Assembly (NCBI RefSeq): GCF_030272615.1 | Contig: NC_081413.1 | Location: 603,010,709 to 603,074,708, forward strand | Source: Cryptomeria japonica | Taxonomy: Eukaryota > Streptophyta > Pinopsida > Cupressales > Cupressaceae | Length of the DNA stretch: 64,000 nucleotides | Direction of reading: 5' to 3' | Part shown: piece by piece, positions 32,860 to 44,845 of the stretch | Layout: the number at the start of each line of letters is the position of its first letter | Numbering within the stretch: position 1 is the first letter of the stretch | Position numbers and translations under genes: made by a program | The notes under the pieces: generated by a model | What the model was told of the DNA's origin: nothing | The model's input: only the letters and a program-made list of their open reading frames with translations | Databases searched by the model: none

Positions 32860-33535
32860 ATTGAGATGAACATGACTAGAGTACCTTATGCGAGTGTTGT
32901 TAGCAATTTGATGTATGCCATGGTTTGTATGAGGATATATATTATCCAATAAATGACATTCTTGAGTTGATTTATGGCTAATTCTGGATGGGTACATTGT
33001 GATGCAATTAAGATAGTGCTTAGATACTTGTGAGGTACTTTCAAGTATTCTTTTTGTTTTCATGGTTATCCTACTAGACCTCAAAATTATTTTTTATTCA
33101 TGGATATGTGGATTCTAACTGAGTAGGTGACACTACCAATAGAAGATCTACCGGTGGATATGTGTTCATGATGTTTGGTGGTGATATCTGTTGGATGAGT
33201 AAGCAATATGTTGTAGTCACTTTGTCCATGGTAGAAGTATAGTAAGGAATCCATTTGACTTAGACGTTTGTGTTCTAATGTTAGGTTTGATGTAGGGGTT
33301 ATTATCGTTTGTTGTTATAGTTAGAGTTTCATTATCTTAGCAAAGAATCCTACTTTCCATGCCAAACTGATGTACATTGATGTTTAGTTTCATTTTGTTC
33401 ATGATATGGTGGAATATGGGAAGGTGAAATTGAAGAAGAATGACACTTTAGCAAATGTTGTAGATGCATTGACAAAGTCCGTGAGCACACATAAGTTTAG
33501 ATTGTATTAAGAGTCTATGAGCCTTACAACCCCTA
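32860..33535 (+). pseudogene. Copia A RNase H
   Basis: MTRVPYASVVSNLMYAM at about 32872-32920; GDTTNRRSTGGYVFMMFGG near 33128-33185 with WMSKQYVVVTLSMVE after it; then KLKKNDTLANVVDALTKSVS near 33428-33490. The order and spacing fit Copia RNase H and its C-terminal tail. It ends just before the polypurine tract. Confidence 0.85.
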
Positions 33536-33580
33536 GTAGTTGAATCTATTATTTTCATTGGCTTTTTAAAGGTGTTCAAC

Positions 33581-33591
33581 AAGTGGGAGGA
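33581..33591 (+). other. Polypurine tract of Copia A
   Basis: AAGTGGGAGGA directly left of the 3' LTR; the usual Copia form is close to this. Confidence 0.75.
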
Positions 33592-34100
33592 TATTCAGAA
33601 TAAGGTGTTTCAACCTTTAATTTCATAGCATTGATTATCTAGTTATCCATGTTGATTTTATGTTGTTAATTTGCCCATGTATTTAATTTTATGTGCATCA
33701 GATGATGTCATTTGTGGGAGTGACATTTTAAGTTGTCATTTTACATGTAAAATGGCATGGATGCCATGGTTCTTATTTTTTTAGGAGATAATTGTCCCTC
33801 CTTTTATGAGTTAAGTCAATATTATTAATTAATTATTGTGGAACTATTAAATAGGAGTTAATTTTGGAAATTTCTAAAACAAGTGGAGTTGTGCACGTAG
33901 GCTCTTTTCATGCAAAGCTTTTTTTGCCATGCATGCTAAGTGGATTCTTTGCATGTCATTTCAATTATCAAGTTTTAGTTTGTATGTTAATTTCCTTTCT
34001 TCCTCCTTATTCGACCACATGATAATTTCACCACTCATGGAATATAGATACATGATAGAATCCAATGAAGTGGTTAGGATTGGTCAACGGGAACTAGTTT
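33592..34100 (+). mobile_element. 3' LTR of Copia A, left part
   Basis: Aligns with 1829-2340. It is cut at 34100 by element E; the remaining 150 bp or so should lie right of E, outside the window. Confidence 0.75.
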
Positions 34101-34391
34101 TTTTAGAGTCACTAATGGACTCTATCTCCCATGATCACTTGTAAAATCAAAATCAACCTTCTACACGAGAGCAACAAAGAGGATGGAATGATGGAATATG
34201 GTACAATACCAGAATAATGATATTATCTCTCCAAATGATACAATATGGATCAACACCCTCTTGTACTAACTAAGTTGATATGAATTCATCTGAATTAACC
34301 CACAAGGGAGAGGTGAGTGCTGATTATATAGGAAAATATGAGCATATGATTCCAAGAAGAAAATAACTCCCAAATAACCAAATTAGGTGGG
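34101..34391 (-). mobile_element. 3' LTR of E, distal part
   Basis: R/U5-side piece of the LTR; matches 61009-61260. On the minus strand it has the TATA-like CCTATATAATCAGCAC (34322-34337). Its low end TTTTAGAGTC corresponds to TGTTAGAGTC at the other LTR. The last 12 bases are the left duplication made by LINE F. Confidence 0.8.
34380..34391. repeat. Target-site duplication, left, LINE F
   Basis: AAATTAGGTGGG, identical to 48520-48531. Confidence 0.88.
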
Positions 34392-34559
34392 CAAGCTTTG
34401 CCATTCTTGCAATTAATATTGAATACAAGGTTGTGGCGAGAGGACCTTCAAGCAACTGCTGCAACCCCATTTGGTCCCAAAGGTTGCGAAATTCCTTGCA
34501 GCTGAGGCAACGATCAAGGAAGATGCAAACGACAGATGAAGAAGTGAGACTTCTCCTAA

Positions 34560-36279
34560 CTCTGCACTAGCTATCATGCCTAACGACCAAATGGTAGAAG
34601 TGATTGACACAAAGAAAACTAGATTAAGAGATAGTGCTATTTTTTTGGTGGCTTTGAATGTGGATATGTTACCATCTAGGAATTTTATGAATAATTGGTT
34701 ACATAATGTTTGGGGCAAAAAAACTAGGGTTTACTTTTTTATTATGTAGAATGGTACAAAAGGGGCTCTTCATCATATTTTTTTATAGCCTTAGTAGTAA
34801 AAAATAAGCGGTTAAGAAGCAGTTTTGGTCTATAGGCTCAACTTGTTTCAGAGCCATAAGTTGGGACCTTGAAGTTAATGTGGAAGAGATCTTTGACCTT
34901 GTCCCTAGATGGATTGCTATCAAGAACATTCTGCCTTTTCTTTGGAATGTTTTACCTAATGTTATTGAATCTTTGGGTAGAATCATTAGGTTTGATAATA
35001 CTACAAACCTACTGTCACATATGGATGCAAGAATTTTGGTTTCCTTAAAACCTAACAAATATTTACCAAAGGAACTCAGATTTGAACTACCCAATTAGGT
35101 AGTCAGTTGCCTTATAGAATTCCTAGGGGGAATCTATGCATGCTTCTTGTGTAGAAAAGGAGGGCATGTGAGGAGAAATTGTCCACTTATTAAAATAAAT
35201 TCTAAGAGAACTCTCCCTGTGCCCAATCTTGGAACTTTTAATGATGACTATCTTAAACCTTATTTCCTTACCTTTGATTTCTACCTGCTCAGATCCTGTT
35301 TTGGCCAAGAATTACCCTCCTTAACAGTTTGAGAAGTCGGATGAATCTGCTGATCTTGGCTCTTACCCTATCTCCCCCCTCTGTTTCTATCTCTCCTGTT
35401 GGGGCTTCATTGGACAGAGGGTGTGACAATAATAACAAATCATCGAGAGAAAAAATGGATGCTATATGTAGTAAAATCAATAAGGCAAATCGCTACTTAA
35501 GTACCCCTCAACCCTCTCCCAACTCTAAGGAAGATATAGAATGCTCTCTTGTAATTGATTCAAATCCCAAGCATAAAAATCTCAATGCCCAACAATTAAT
35601 CCTTGATAAATTCAAAAAAATGAATGCCACTTGGCTCAGGATCATTAAATATGGAGAATAACCTTGATCATAATAAGGTCCCTGGTGATCAAGAGGTGAA
35701 TAATTCCCAAGTTAGTACTACCAGTGAAAGGGACAATACACTTGAAAGGACCCCCTGGACCTTGATGAAAATTTTTTAGTTTGTGAAAGAGAAGATGGGT
35801 AGGGAAAATAAAGTTGATAATAATAACTCTATCTCTTGCTTTGAGAGTCTGAGCAGTAAAAACTATGAAATCGCCTCTGATACCTGCTAGGGCTACAAGA
35901 CTCGGGAGAATTCATCTTGTACCCCCCCTTTCATGCTAGGGCATAAATTCATCAGAGCTCAAGGGCATTCTTTGGAGTGTAGTGCCCCTTCCTTTGACAA
36001 CACAACTAGGGAGAATATGGTTGTGGAGGATGGATCTTCTCTTGTTGATGAGGTGGATAAGTCTGTTGCTTGGGCCATAGTTCCTTCAAAGGGACTCTTG
36101 ATGGAGACTTCCTTGATAAAGCCATGATGGAATATGTCAAAGGCAAAGCACGTAGAAAGAAATCCTTTAGAACATCTAAGAAAAAGGATAAAAAGAGTAC
36201 CCCTTTACTAGGATCGAAACAAATCTTTGAATTCGAAAGGAAAAGAGGGAGGCCTGAAAAATATATTGCCTTAGCTTAG
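34560..36279 (+). pseudogene. LINE F ORF1 (DUF4283-type, CCHC knuckle)
   Basis: A protein-like signal starts near 34576 (MPNDQMVEVIDT). At 34880-35095 the frame reads DLVPRWIAIKNILPFLW and SLGRIIRFDN, then ARILVSLKPNKYLPKEL, as in plant LINE ORF1 proteins of the DUF4283 type. At 35140-35190 it has CFLCRKGGHVRRNC, a CX2CX4HX4C zinc knuckle. Frames 35329-35661 and 36070-36279 give a Ser/Pro-rich then Lys-rich tail ending FERKRGRPEKYIALA. ORF1 would coat the LINE RNA. At least four stops break it. Confidence 0.82.
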
Positions 36280-36360
36280 GAAGGGAAAGCTTGCAAGGGA
36301 TTCCTACCTAAATGCTATGACAACTTTAGGTCTCCTATGAATATTACCCCCTAATCCCTT

Positions 36361-39074
36361 CCATTGATGTTAACCTCTCCTCTTGGAACGTTAGGGGACT
36401 TGAATCCCCTAACAAGAAATATGTTGCAAAGAGATTTTTGAACATGAATAAAGGAATTGACATACTGCTTCTTCAAGAACTCAAAGTTAACTATTGGTTA
36501 GATATTAGTCTAAAATACATATGGAGAGATGCAAAGTACTACACTACTAAACATGATAAAGGTAGATGAGGGACTTCCATTCTTTTAAGTAATACATGGA
36601 GCAAATACATTACCAAACGGGGTTACTCACCTTGTAATAGACTGGTATGGTTGCATTGAAATATAAAGATATTGAATTTGGTATTTTCTCCATATATGCC
36701 TCAAATGATGTCAGGGAAATGATAGAGTTATGGAAATGGATGTGTCAGCTTGATGAGATTCCATCGATTATGGGTAGGGATTTTAACATGATTGAATCTC
36801 CATCGGATAAACATGGTGGTAATAGATTTGAGTGGAAGGGAGATGAAAGGTTCTTTTGGTCAAGAATGATTAATAAATTCAGATTTATGGACCCTATAGC
36901 TGGCAGGAAGGCACAATCCAGTACCATCTAGTTTACATGGTGTAATTTTCAACGAGGACATAAAATAATTTATAGTAGGTTGGACATATTCTACTTTAAT
37001 TATTATTTTTTAGGGCCAGAGCTGATGCTGAGGACAACCGTGTGACAACAATTCCTAATACGTTGTCAGATCATCATCCTATCAATATTGTTATTATTCA
37101 TGACGGACCTCAAAGAATGCCCTCTGTGAGGAGAGATGATTTTGCCCTTAATACAAGCCTTTTAAAGGGAGATGAGATGAAGCAGGTAGTGTCCATTATC
37201 AAATAGTTCAATTTTGTTATCATCAAACATGATAGTGCTATCGATAGTTGGAATCAAAATGTGGTTAGTTGGAGGAACATCTTCCAAACTGTGGGGAAGA
37301 AAAGAGCTAAGGATTTTAGAAAGGAGGAAACATAGGTTCATCTTAGAGTATTGATAGCCTAAGAGTACCTACGATATAACCTTGTAGGACCCTCAGAGTT
37401 AAACAATTTGTAGAATGCTAAGAAAAAACTTAGGAGAATACAAAATTATCGGATTTGCGATGCTAAGATTAGAGACAGAGTGAATTGGCTGGAGCATGAA
37501 GACAAAGGCTCCAAGTAGTTTTTCAACTTATTAAAGTATAAGGAAGCCACATACAACATTGATAGTATTTGGGATATTGGAGTTACCATATCTAGTTAGG
37601 ATGAAATCCTTAAGAGATTTGTACAATACTTTTAGAACTTATTTACCTTAGAAGGTGATAGACTGAACAAAGAAATAGCTAGGGATCACATTAGGAATAT
37701 AATCCCAAGGAAGATTGGTGTTGAGGAGGCTAAAATAATGGATAGGAACCTGATAGTAGAGCTCTTAATAATGATAAGGCACTAGGACCAGATGGGTTGC
37801 CGATTGAGTTTTATAAGGAATGCATTGACTGGATAGGAGATCTCTTGGAGCTATATGTAGAAGCAGTGGATAAGGTCTCATTGGGTAGAGATATTAATAA
37901 AGGTCTCATCAAACTAATCCCTAAGGAGGGGGATAAGTCACTTATAAAAAATTGGCATCCTATTACACTGCTCAATGTGTCCTATAAGATCTTTGCCAAG
38001 GCATTAGCAATTCGATTCAATAATATACTCCCCAAAGTCATTAACCCCACATAGGTGGGTTTTGTTAAGGGTAGATACATCCTAGAAAACCTTCTCACAT
38101 GTTGGCAAGTGATAAATTGGGCTACAAAATCTAATCAGAAGGTGATTATGTTGCTATTGGATTTTGAGAAAGCCTATGATAGGATATAATGGAGTTTTGT
38201 CAATACTATGCTAAAGAGCTTAGGTTTCCTTGATCACTTTTGTAAAATGGTTAACACTCTGATGAAAGATTCTATTGCATGTGTGGAAGCCAATGGGGTG
38301 CAATCATAATTTTTTAGTCTTTCAAGATCTGTCAAACAAGGGTGTCCTTTGGCACCAACAATATTTGTAACTATATCCGATGCCCTATGTTACCTTTTAA
38401 GATACTCCTCTGTCTCTCCCTCCTTTAGAGGCATATATCTTCTAAACGGAGAAGACCTTTCTAACATTCAGTTTGTTAATGATACAACCATCCTAGTTGG
38501 ACTAAGTGAGAGCAATATTGATATTCATATGGAAAAATTGAATATATTTTGCTTGGCTTCAAGTAGAAAAGTATCTCTTGTCAAATCCATTATGCTGGGT
38601 TGGGATACATATCCTCCTAACTAGACTCAGAAACACTCATTGATGTGGGGGGGACTTGATCATGTGGTTAGATACCTGGGCGTGCCTTTTGCCATTTGCC
38701 CTAACTTGAAATAGATGTGAGAGTGGATTAAAAACAAGATTGATAGAAAACTTGGAATGCAGAATGAGCGCTTCCTATCTCTTGTTGGGAGGTTTTAGAT
38801 TTGTCAAAAGATTCTCTCTTCATATAATATTTATTTTGCCTTGGCTTGGCTTTTTATTAACTACCCATTAGTTCATATTCACAAGCAAATTAGAGACTTT
38901 CTTTGGTTGGATGGGAAATCGGGTAAGAAGTGTCATGCGGTAAAATGGCAGTGGCGCGACATGAGTAAGAGTAATGGTGGATTAAGATTGAAGGATTTGA
39001 GGCGACATGTAATATCTTTGGCTGTTAAGTGGACAATCAAGGCTTTGCAAGGGGAAGAGCCTTGGAAGATATTG
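36361..39074 (+). pseudogene. LINE F ORF2: endonuclease and reverse transcriptase
   Basis: Endonuclease: SSWNVRGLESPNKK at 36376-36420, LLLQELK near 36470, MGRDFNMIESPSDKHGG near 36770-36820, LSDHHPINIV near 37060-37090; the catalytic His/Asp words are kept. RT: ALGPDGLPIEFYKE near 37778-37820, LIPKEGD and NWHPITLLNVSYKI to 37995, GFVKGRYILENLL near 38058, LDFEKAYDRI at 38158-38190, VKQGCPLAPTIFV near 38330. The active-site box is FVNDTT (38469-38490) where YADD or FADD is usual, so a catalytic Asp is lost. The thumb region continues to 39074 (NGGLRLKDLRRH), where G interrupts. Confidence 0.9.
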
Positions 39075-39079
39075 GTAAG
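39075..39079. repeat. Target-site duplication, left, element G
   Basis: GTAAG; the right copy is GTAGG (46958-46962), one mismatch. Confidence 0.7.
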
Positions 39080-39467
39080 TGTAGCGTCATAAAATTGCGA
39101 CCTTGCAATTTTCAAGCACATTTGGTTCTTCACATTGGCGAAATGAATCCCTAAGCCTGATTAGAGACTCGAGACATGCTCACACTGCCCAAAGTTTGCA
39201 TTTCCTCGCACCTCGCACTCCCTGTTGCTACTTCCTGTCTTGAATTAGGGCAGGACATGGGCGTGGTGCCTCTATCCCCCCTAGGATAGGGGAGTGGCAC
39301 CCCTTTCCTCCTATGAAAGGGGCCTGGATAGGGGCACCATGCCCTTATCCTTGCCCTATTTTGGGCCCCTTCCGATTAAACTTTGCATTGGGATTTGCAT
39401 TTGGAAAGCAGGAAAAGTTTCCCTATGTCGACCTATGATGAAAAATCAATCAATTAACCCTAATTGG

Positions 39468-39480
39468 CGAGTATATAAGA
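39468..39480 (+). promoter_or_regulatory. TATA box of the G 5' LTR
   Basis: GAGTATATAAGACAC; kept at about 46006-46020 in the 3' LTR. Confidence 0.65.
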
Positions 39481-39534
39481 CACATTTTCCCTTTCTATTT
39501 GCAGAAGTGAAAGTAAGGTGAACAAGCATTATCG

Positions 39535-39605
39535 TCAATCAAGCATTCGAGCAATCAAGCATTCAAGCATTCAAGTATCCTTTCAAGCATTGAGCATCTC
39601 AAGTC
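39535..39605 (+). repeat. Decamer repeats (ATCAAGCATTC) after the G TATA box
   Basis: The word CAAGCATTC or close variants occur about five times in 70 bp, starting about 65 bp after the TATA box, hence in the start of R. Kept in the other LTR (46075-46130) with small changes. Confidence 0.85.
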
Positions 39606-40345
39606 TCCTTTCAAGGCTAAGTGTTGCATTCAAGTGAAGGATTCAACCATTGAAGAGGAGATCTCTTTGACATCCTATTCTTCATACCCTTCAAACAATT
39701 CTATCAACATTTCAATTGTATCCTCTCTTGAGGTGAACTCTATTTGAGCCATTTACTTTCATTACTTGCAGGTACTTTTCATCATTTGGTTGATTCCAAA
39801 ATTGGGGTTTGACTTGAAGGCAAACCCCCAATCCCAACAACATTTCCTCTCTTTTCTATGTGTAGGTTGTAGGTGCGCAACTGTATTTGTAGATTCAGAC
39901 TCCATTCTCAGAGGCAGAAAAACCCTTTTCGGCACACAAATTTTTTGGAGGACCATGTGCACTTTCAACACGGTCCTGATAACTTTCACCCAAATTTGCA
40001 GGGGAGCTTCGGCTCGGCCTTTTACTGCTAATTCTAGGTGCACAACTTCATCCCACATTTCTATCTCAACTTATAATCATTTCTTTGTCACTTTTACACT
40101 TAGTCTTAAATCGTATAATTCAACCTATTGCATTCTAAAAGAGGGGTTACTTTTACTTTCTAAATTCATTGTCAATTCACTTAGCATTCAATCTCTTGAG
40201 ATTGGATCTAGTGAATTCTCCCCCCTCTTTTAAATGTAATGTGTGTGAGAGGTTGAAGATAATATTTTGTGAAATTTTCACTCCTTTCCTTGAGGAGAGA
40301 AAAAATTTCCTCGACTTCTCCATCACCCTTTTTCACCACATTACA

Positions 40346-40365
40346 TTTTGGTGAACCCGACATCT
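40346..40365 (+). other. Primer binding site of element G
   Basis: TTTTGGTGAACCCGACATC follows the LTR at once. tRNA not assigned. Confidence 0.6.
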
Positions 40366-41472
40366 TACATGCTTGACATTTCAAATCATTGCATATTTTT
40401 CATTTACAAGTTTAATTTTCTTGCAAAATTATAAAACTTAGTGGTTAATTCAATCAAAACCTTAGTTTTCAAAAATTGGAATTGAACTTGTGTCTTGTAA
40501 AAATTGCTATCTATTGTTTTAGATCTGAAAACTGCATTGATTGTCAAATACAATTTCATAATTGTCTTGTTTAAATTATAAATCAAATTTACAAAATTAA
40601 GAGGTTAATTATCGAAACCCTAATTTTAAAAAATCAATTTGAACTTGTGTAAAACTTGAATTTACATTTAATTTTTAGATTTGTCTTCTTGCCTAAAATT
40701 CAAAATTTCAATTTCCCTCCCTTTTTCAAAATTCAAAATTTTAAAATTCAGTGGTTAGGTCTTAAAACCCCAATTTTCAAAACTAATTGGATTTTTTGAA
40801 AATTCAATCCATTTCAAATCAATTTTAGTTTTCTAAACATTTTTCAAGGTGGCCCTATCCATTAGGTTTGACCTTTTTTAAATTTGCAATTCAACTTCTT
40901 GTCTTTTTCAAAACCCTATAAGGGTCCTATTTTCACATTCAAACTTAAATTTCGCCTATCACAATATCATCAAATCAACCAATTTTTTGGGGTTAGCTTT
41001 CAAATCATCGTAACTTTCATCCCTAAAAATTTCTGAAAAAGTTGGTTGGACCATGTGCACTTTCAACACGGTCCCTGACTTTTTTCTTGAAATTTTAGGA
41101 GACTGTTATGACTGTATTTAATTGCTTAAATCCAAAAAATTGGCTAATTTTCTCAAATTTTGCACTCTAAAATAAAAAAATGCTCCCCAATTTCAATATC
41201 ACAACTTTCAAGGAAAAAATTGAAATTAAGTGGTTAATTATAATTTGCCCTGATTTTAGAAGTTCAAATTTTGACAAAATTAAATTTGAAATTAAGTGGT
41301 ATTCAGTTGGCCCTAATTTTAAATCTCAAATTCTCAAATTATTTTGGAAATTTTATCATTTCTCCTTTCAACAAAGTTTAAATTGTGTAATCATAATTTC
41401 CTTGAATTTTGCATTATTCAATTTTGCAAACTTTGTTCCTAAAATTCAAAATTCAAATTTTCCCTCTAGTTC
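40366..41472 (+). other. Leader of element G with a repeated motif
   Basis: 1.1 kb, AT-rich, no gene. Variants of AAATTAAGTGGTTAATT occur near 40434, 40594, 40745, 41222 and 41288, each followed by a short run with CCC. A second copy of the GGACC hairpin lies at 41048-41074. Such leaders often hold packaging signals; that role is inference. Confidence 0.6.
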
Positions 41473-42943
41473 ATGAGTTTTACCACTATTAGTCCTACTT
41501 CTACTATCCCTGTTAGACGAAGCATTAGAATTAAGGATTCCCAAGGTTTAATTACCAAGGAGATAAAACCTAATTTGGGTGACTTTTTCAATGAGGATAA
41601 TGCTAATTCTTCTCATCCTAATAACATCCCTATCTACCCAATTGATGATTCTAATGATGAAGAAGAAGTTTTGACTAGAGTTTCCATAGATCAACTTTCA
41701 AAATTGGATAATAAATTTGACAACTTTCAACAATGGATGTCCCAAGAATACCCTAATAGCGAAGCTCTTCCATTAAATGAAGGCCTAAAGCACATGATTC
41801 AAAATGATAAGAATGGAATTGATATATTACATGGCATCACTCATATTGTTGCTTCTAATGTCATGCCTATAAAGAGTTGTGTTGAGAACTTAGGTTATTC
41901 ACAACCTTCTACACAAATCAATCATTCTATTCCTTTGACTACTCCGATGGCTAGTATTCTTACTTTCACTTCAAACATCATGGCTACATCAACTCAACAT
42001 GTCATACCTACAACCATTAGTCATGGGGGAAATCCCTCTTCTTCAATAAGCCCTTCATCCTTACCCATGCCTTCAATTAAGTATTTCCCTTGTCTCTCAC
42101 CCAATCAATGTGACGCAAGGGGGCAATTCATCCAATCATTCTATTCCTCCTTTTAGTGTCCCATTTCCTACTCAATCATCTCCTATGCCTACTTACCATA
42201 GTACTCCTCCACCTTATTCTCAATCAAAGCCTTCTTTCAACAACATCACACCACCTTCTCAATCAAACATGTCTAACATGAATTCTTGAACTGAAGCAAC
42301 CATTAATAATCTTTCTCAAACCATGTCATCACTACAATGACAAATCACTTCTATGAGTCAATCCAAGTTTAGTGCGTCTACGTTTGATATTGCGAGCCCA
42401 CTTTCTCTTGATATTATTAGAGTCATCCCTCCTAAACATGTTGAAGTCCCTTAATTGGAACTCTATAATGAAAAAGGTGATCCTTTAACACCTGTCAAGA
42501 CATTCCAAACTTTGTGTACTAACTTTGCTTATGATCAAAGATTGCTTGCAAAATTGTTTAGTAGAACATTAAGAGATAAGACTTTACAATGGTATTTCTC
42601 TTTGCCTTATTATTCTATTACTTCTTTTCAACAATTAGCAAATGCTTTTATTCAACAATTTCAAAACAACATAGGTCCTAAGATCACTTTGACTAATTTA
42701 ATGCATTGTAAACAAGGTGTTAATGAAAAAGCGACTGATTTTATTGGTAGATATAAGCATTTGTATTTTCAAATTTCTTTTCAAGTGTCTGATAATGATA
42801 TTAAAAGAACTCTCATTTCTAATTTGCAAAAAGATATTAAAGAAAAATTTCTCCTTTCCGAGTTTACTTCCTTTCTATAGTTGTGCACAACACTTCACAA
42901 TTATCAACTGACTGTGAGTCAAATGGAGCAATTTACTCCTATG
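41473..42943 (+). pseudogene. Element G gag
   Basis: ATG at 41473 opens a 227-codon frame with Ser/Thr/Pro-rich and acidic parts (DDSNDEEEVLTR). After a broken stretch (42157-42454) the frame 42455-42880 gives a clear gypsy Gag core: FAYDQRLLAKLFSRTLRD, LQWYFSLP, FIQQFQNNIGPK, MHCKQGVNEKATDFIGRYKH. It runs on past a TAG at 42878 (Gln expected) with LCTTLHNYQLTVSQMEQ. Gag would form particles. A few stops only, so decay is milder than in A. Confidence 0.88.
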
Positions 42944-43840
42944 GCTCCGAGTGATAAGGGTGACAATGCTCAACAACCATTTGTGAAGTTCAAACCAAGC
43001 AAAGGATTCATCAAACTCAATGACAACATCAACAACAACAATTTGAATGCTACAATGGGTGTGCCTCCTATTTCTAAATTTTTCAAAAGAGAAAGACAAT
43101 TTACTCCTTTGAATGAATCTTTACATAGCATTATGTTACAGTTGTTACAAAGAAATGTTATCAAACTTTCTCCAATAAATCCTGGTTATGACACTGAGAA
43201 GTGTTTTGCATTAACAAGTAAGATTCAAGATTTGAATGATAATAATACTATATCTGTGGTAGGTGTGAATGATAAGGGAAACAAATCAGTAGCCCCTCCT
43301 AATCAAAATCTTAAGATTTTTACTGATCCTTTACCTTCTTATACCTCTAATGTGATTGAGATTGAACATACCTCTCTCTCTCTCTCCTTCTGATGTGACT
43401 ATCACAGTTCAAAATTTGGTGAATATGGTAGAGAAACAAAGAAAACCTAAGGATCTATGTATCACATTTGACCCTAGTGAGACCATTAGAGCACTTGATG
43501 GACCTCTATACATAGTTGTGAAGATCAAGGGCATGACTTGTCGTGGTGTTCTTATAGATCCCTCTTGCATGGTTAATGTAATCACTGAGGAGTATCTTTT
43601 CACTTTATGTTTGCATAAACTAATCTCTGATAACACTAATGTGGTCATTAAGTTATTTGATGGATTCTCTTGTCCTACCATTGGTTCTATCACACTTCCT
43701 ATTAAGGTTCACACTAAATCTATGGATGCCAACTTTGTTATCATTCCTTCCTTTGAGCAATTCCGTATGTAGTTGGGCTATCCTTGGCTATCTTCCATGA
43801 AGGCTATTGCTTCTCCAATCCATAAATGTTTGAAATTTCC
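42944..43840 (+). pseudogene. Element G protease-like region
   Basis: Frame 42881-43393 is a linker (KFFKRERQFTPLNESL, KLSPINPGYD). Frame 43356-43772 holds a retropepsin-like fold: DGPLYIVVKIKGMTCRGVLI followed by DPSCMVNVITEEYL, where gypsy elements normally have D-(S/G)-G-(S/A); here it is DPS, so the active site is altered. It ends FEQFRM, stop, LGYPWLSSMKAIASPIHKCL, the usual segment after the protease. No RT follows. Confidence 0.8.
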
Positions 43841-44845
43841 CCACAATGGATAAATCATAACTATTAACCATAGCTTATTTTGACTAGCTAAAAGAAGCCC
43901 AGGTTTTCCTATTGATTTTTTCTTTTGGCCTAAACAATTTCAATCTCTTCCGCCAAGAAGCGATGCTCTCTTTCAATCTTATCAACAGTGGAAGAAAGAT
44001 ATGATCCTATCCTTAAGCCAACCTAGAACTCCAAAACTTGACATTCTTATCATTCTTGAGGATGAGGTTCTTCCCTTGACGGATAGAACTAACCTTCCTC
44101 CTAAGGAAGCTTCCCAACTTATTCCAATAGATGAAACTATGCCTTCTCCTAAGAAGAATAACAATATTCCTCCTAAGGTTAGACCTGTAGCTCCTCTTCA
44201 TGATGGACCTGGTCTCCTTCCTATGCCAAACATTTCTCTTTTATATTGTGCAGTTCCACCTCCTTGCTCTTGTAGAGAGAAGAGACCCGCCTCTTCTCTT
44301 GTTAAACCTAAAAGAACTCAACCTAAACTTTCAACTATTAGAGATGAGAATATTCTTCTTTCAACAAATATTCCTCCTCAATCTTACGCTAAGACTCGAC
44401 GAAATCTTTGTGTGAGAGACCGTTGACGAAAGCGGTGTGCTCGAGCTCGTGAAGCTGTTCAATCTCCCAAAACTCCAATAGTTTACATGATTCCCTTTTC
44501 TACTCAACAAGATGTTAAACCTAAATCTCCAAATCATAAGTTGCAAACATGTGATGGTTTTACTCCCATTCGAGTTCGTGCTCCTCTTTCTATAAATCTT
44601 GATGAAGAAATAGGTGAAAATATTATTTATGATGGCAATACAACTCCTAATGCTTTTGATTGTGACTATGAATATGTTGATGTGGACAAACATTTATCGG
44701 CAAAGTTTTCAAGAGTCTTAATCCTAGCTCCTATAAATGAACAAAGTGACTTATCCCATGAGCATAGTCCTTGTTTGGATCTTGTGTTAGCTCCATCTAT
44801 TGTGCTCAATGTTTCTCCTTTGGCGTGTTTCCCACCTTCTTGAAA
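43841..44845 (+). pseudogene. Element G post-protease Pro-rich frame
   Basis: Frames 44001-44426 and 44487-44843 read as one Pro/Ser-rich, partly acidic protein (TNLPPKEASQL, KNNNIPPKVRPVAP, then DCDYEYVDVDKHLSAKFSRV) with one stop between. Its place after the protease is where pol should begin. I do not recognise it. Confidence 0.5.

Larger units (their letters stand above)
39080..40345 (+). mobile_element. 5' LTR of element G
   Basis: 1266 bp. In order: a GC-rich stretch with inverted copies of GGGGCACC/GGTGCC words (39250-39340); a TATA box at about 39471; the ATCAAGCATTC repeats (39537-39600); and a GGACC hairpin (39951-39978). Roughly 10% divergent from 45649-46957. Confidence 0.92.

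Noticed and set aside
39762-40233. 155-codon frame in the G LTR as a gene
   Set aside because: It lies wholly in the LTR, and its equivalent in the other LTR is broken differently.
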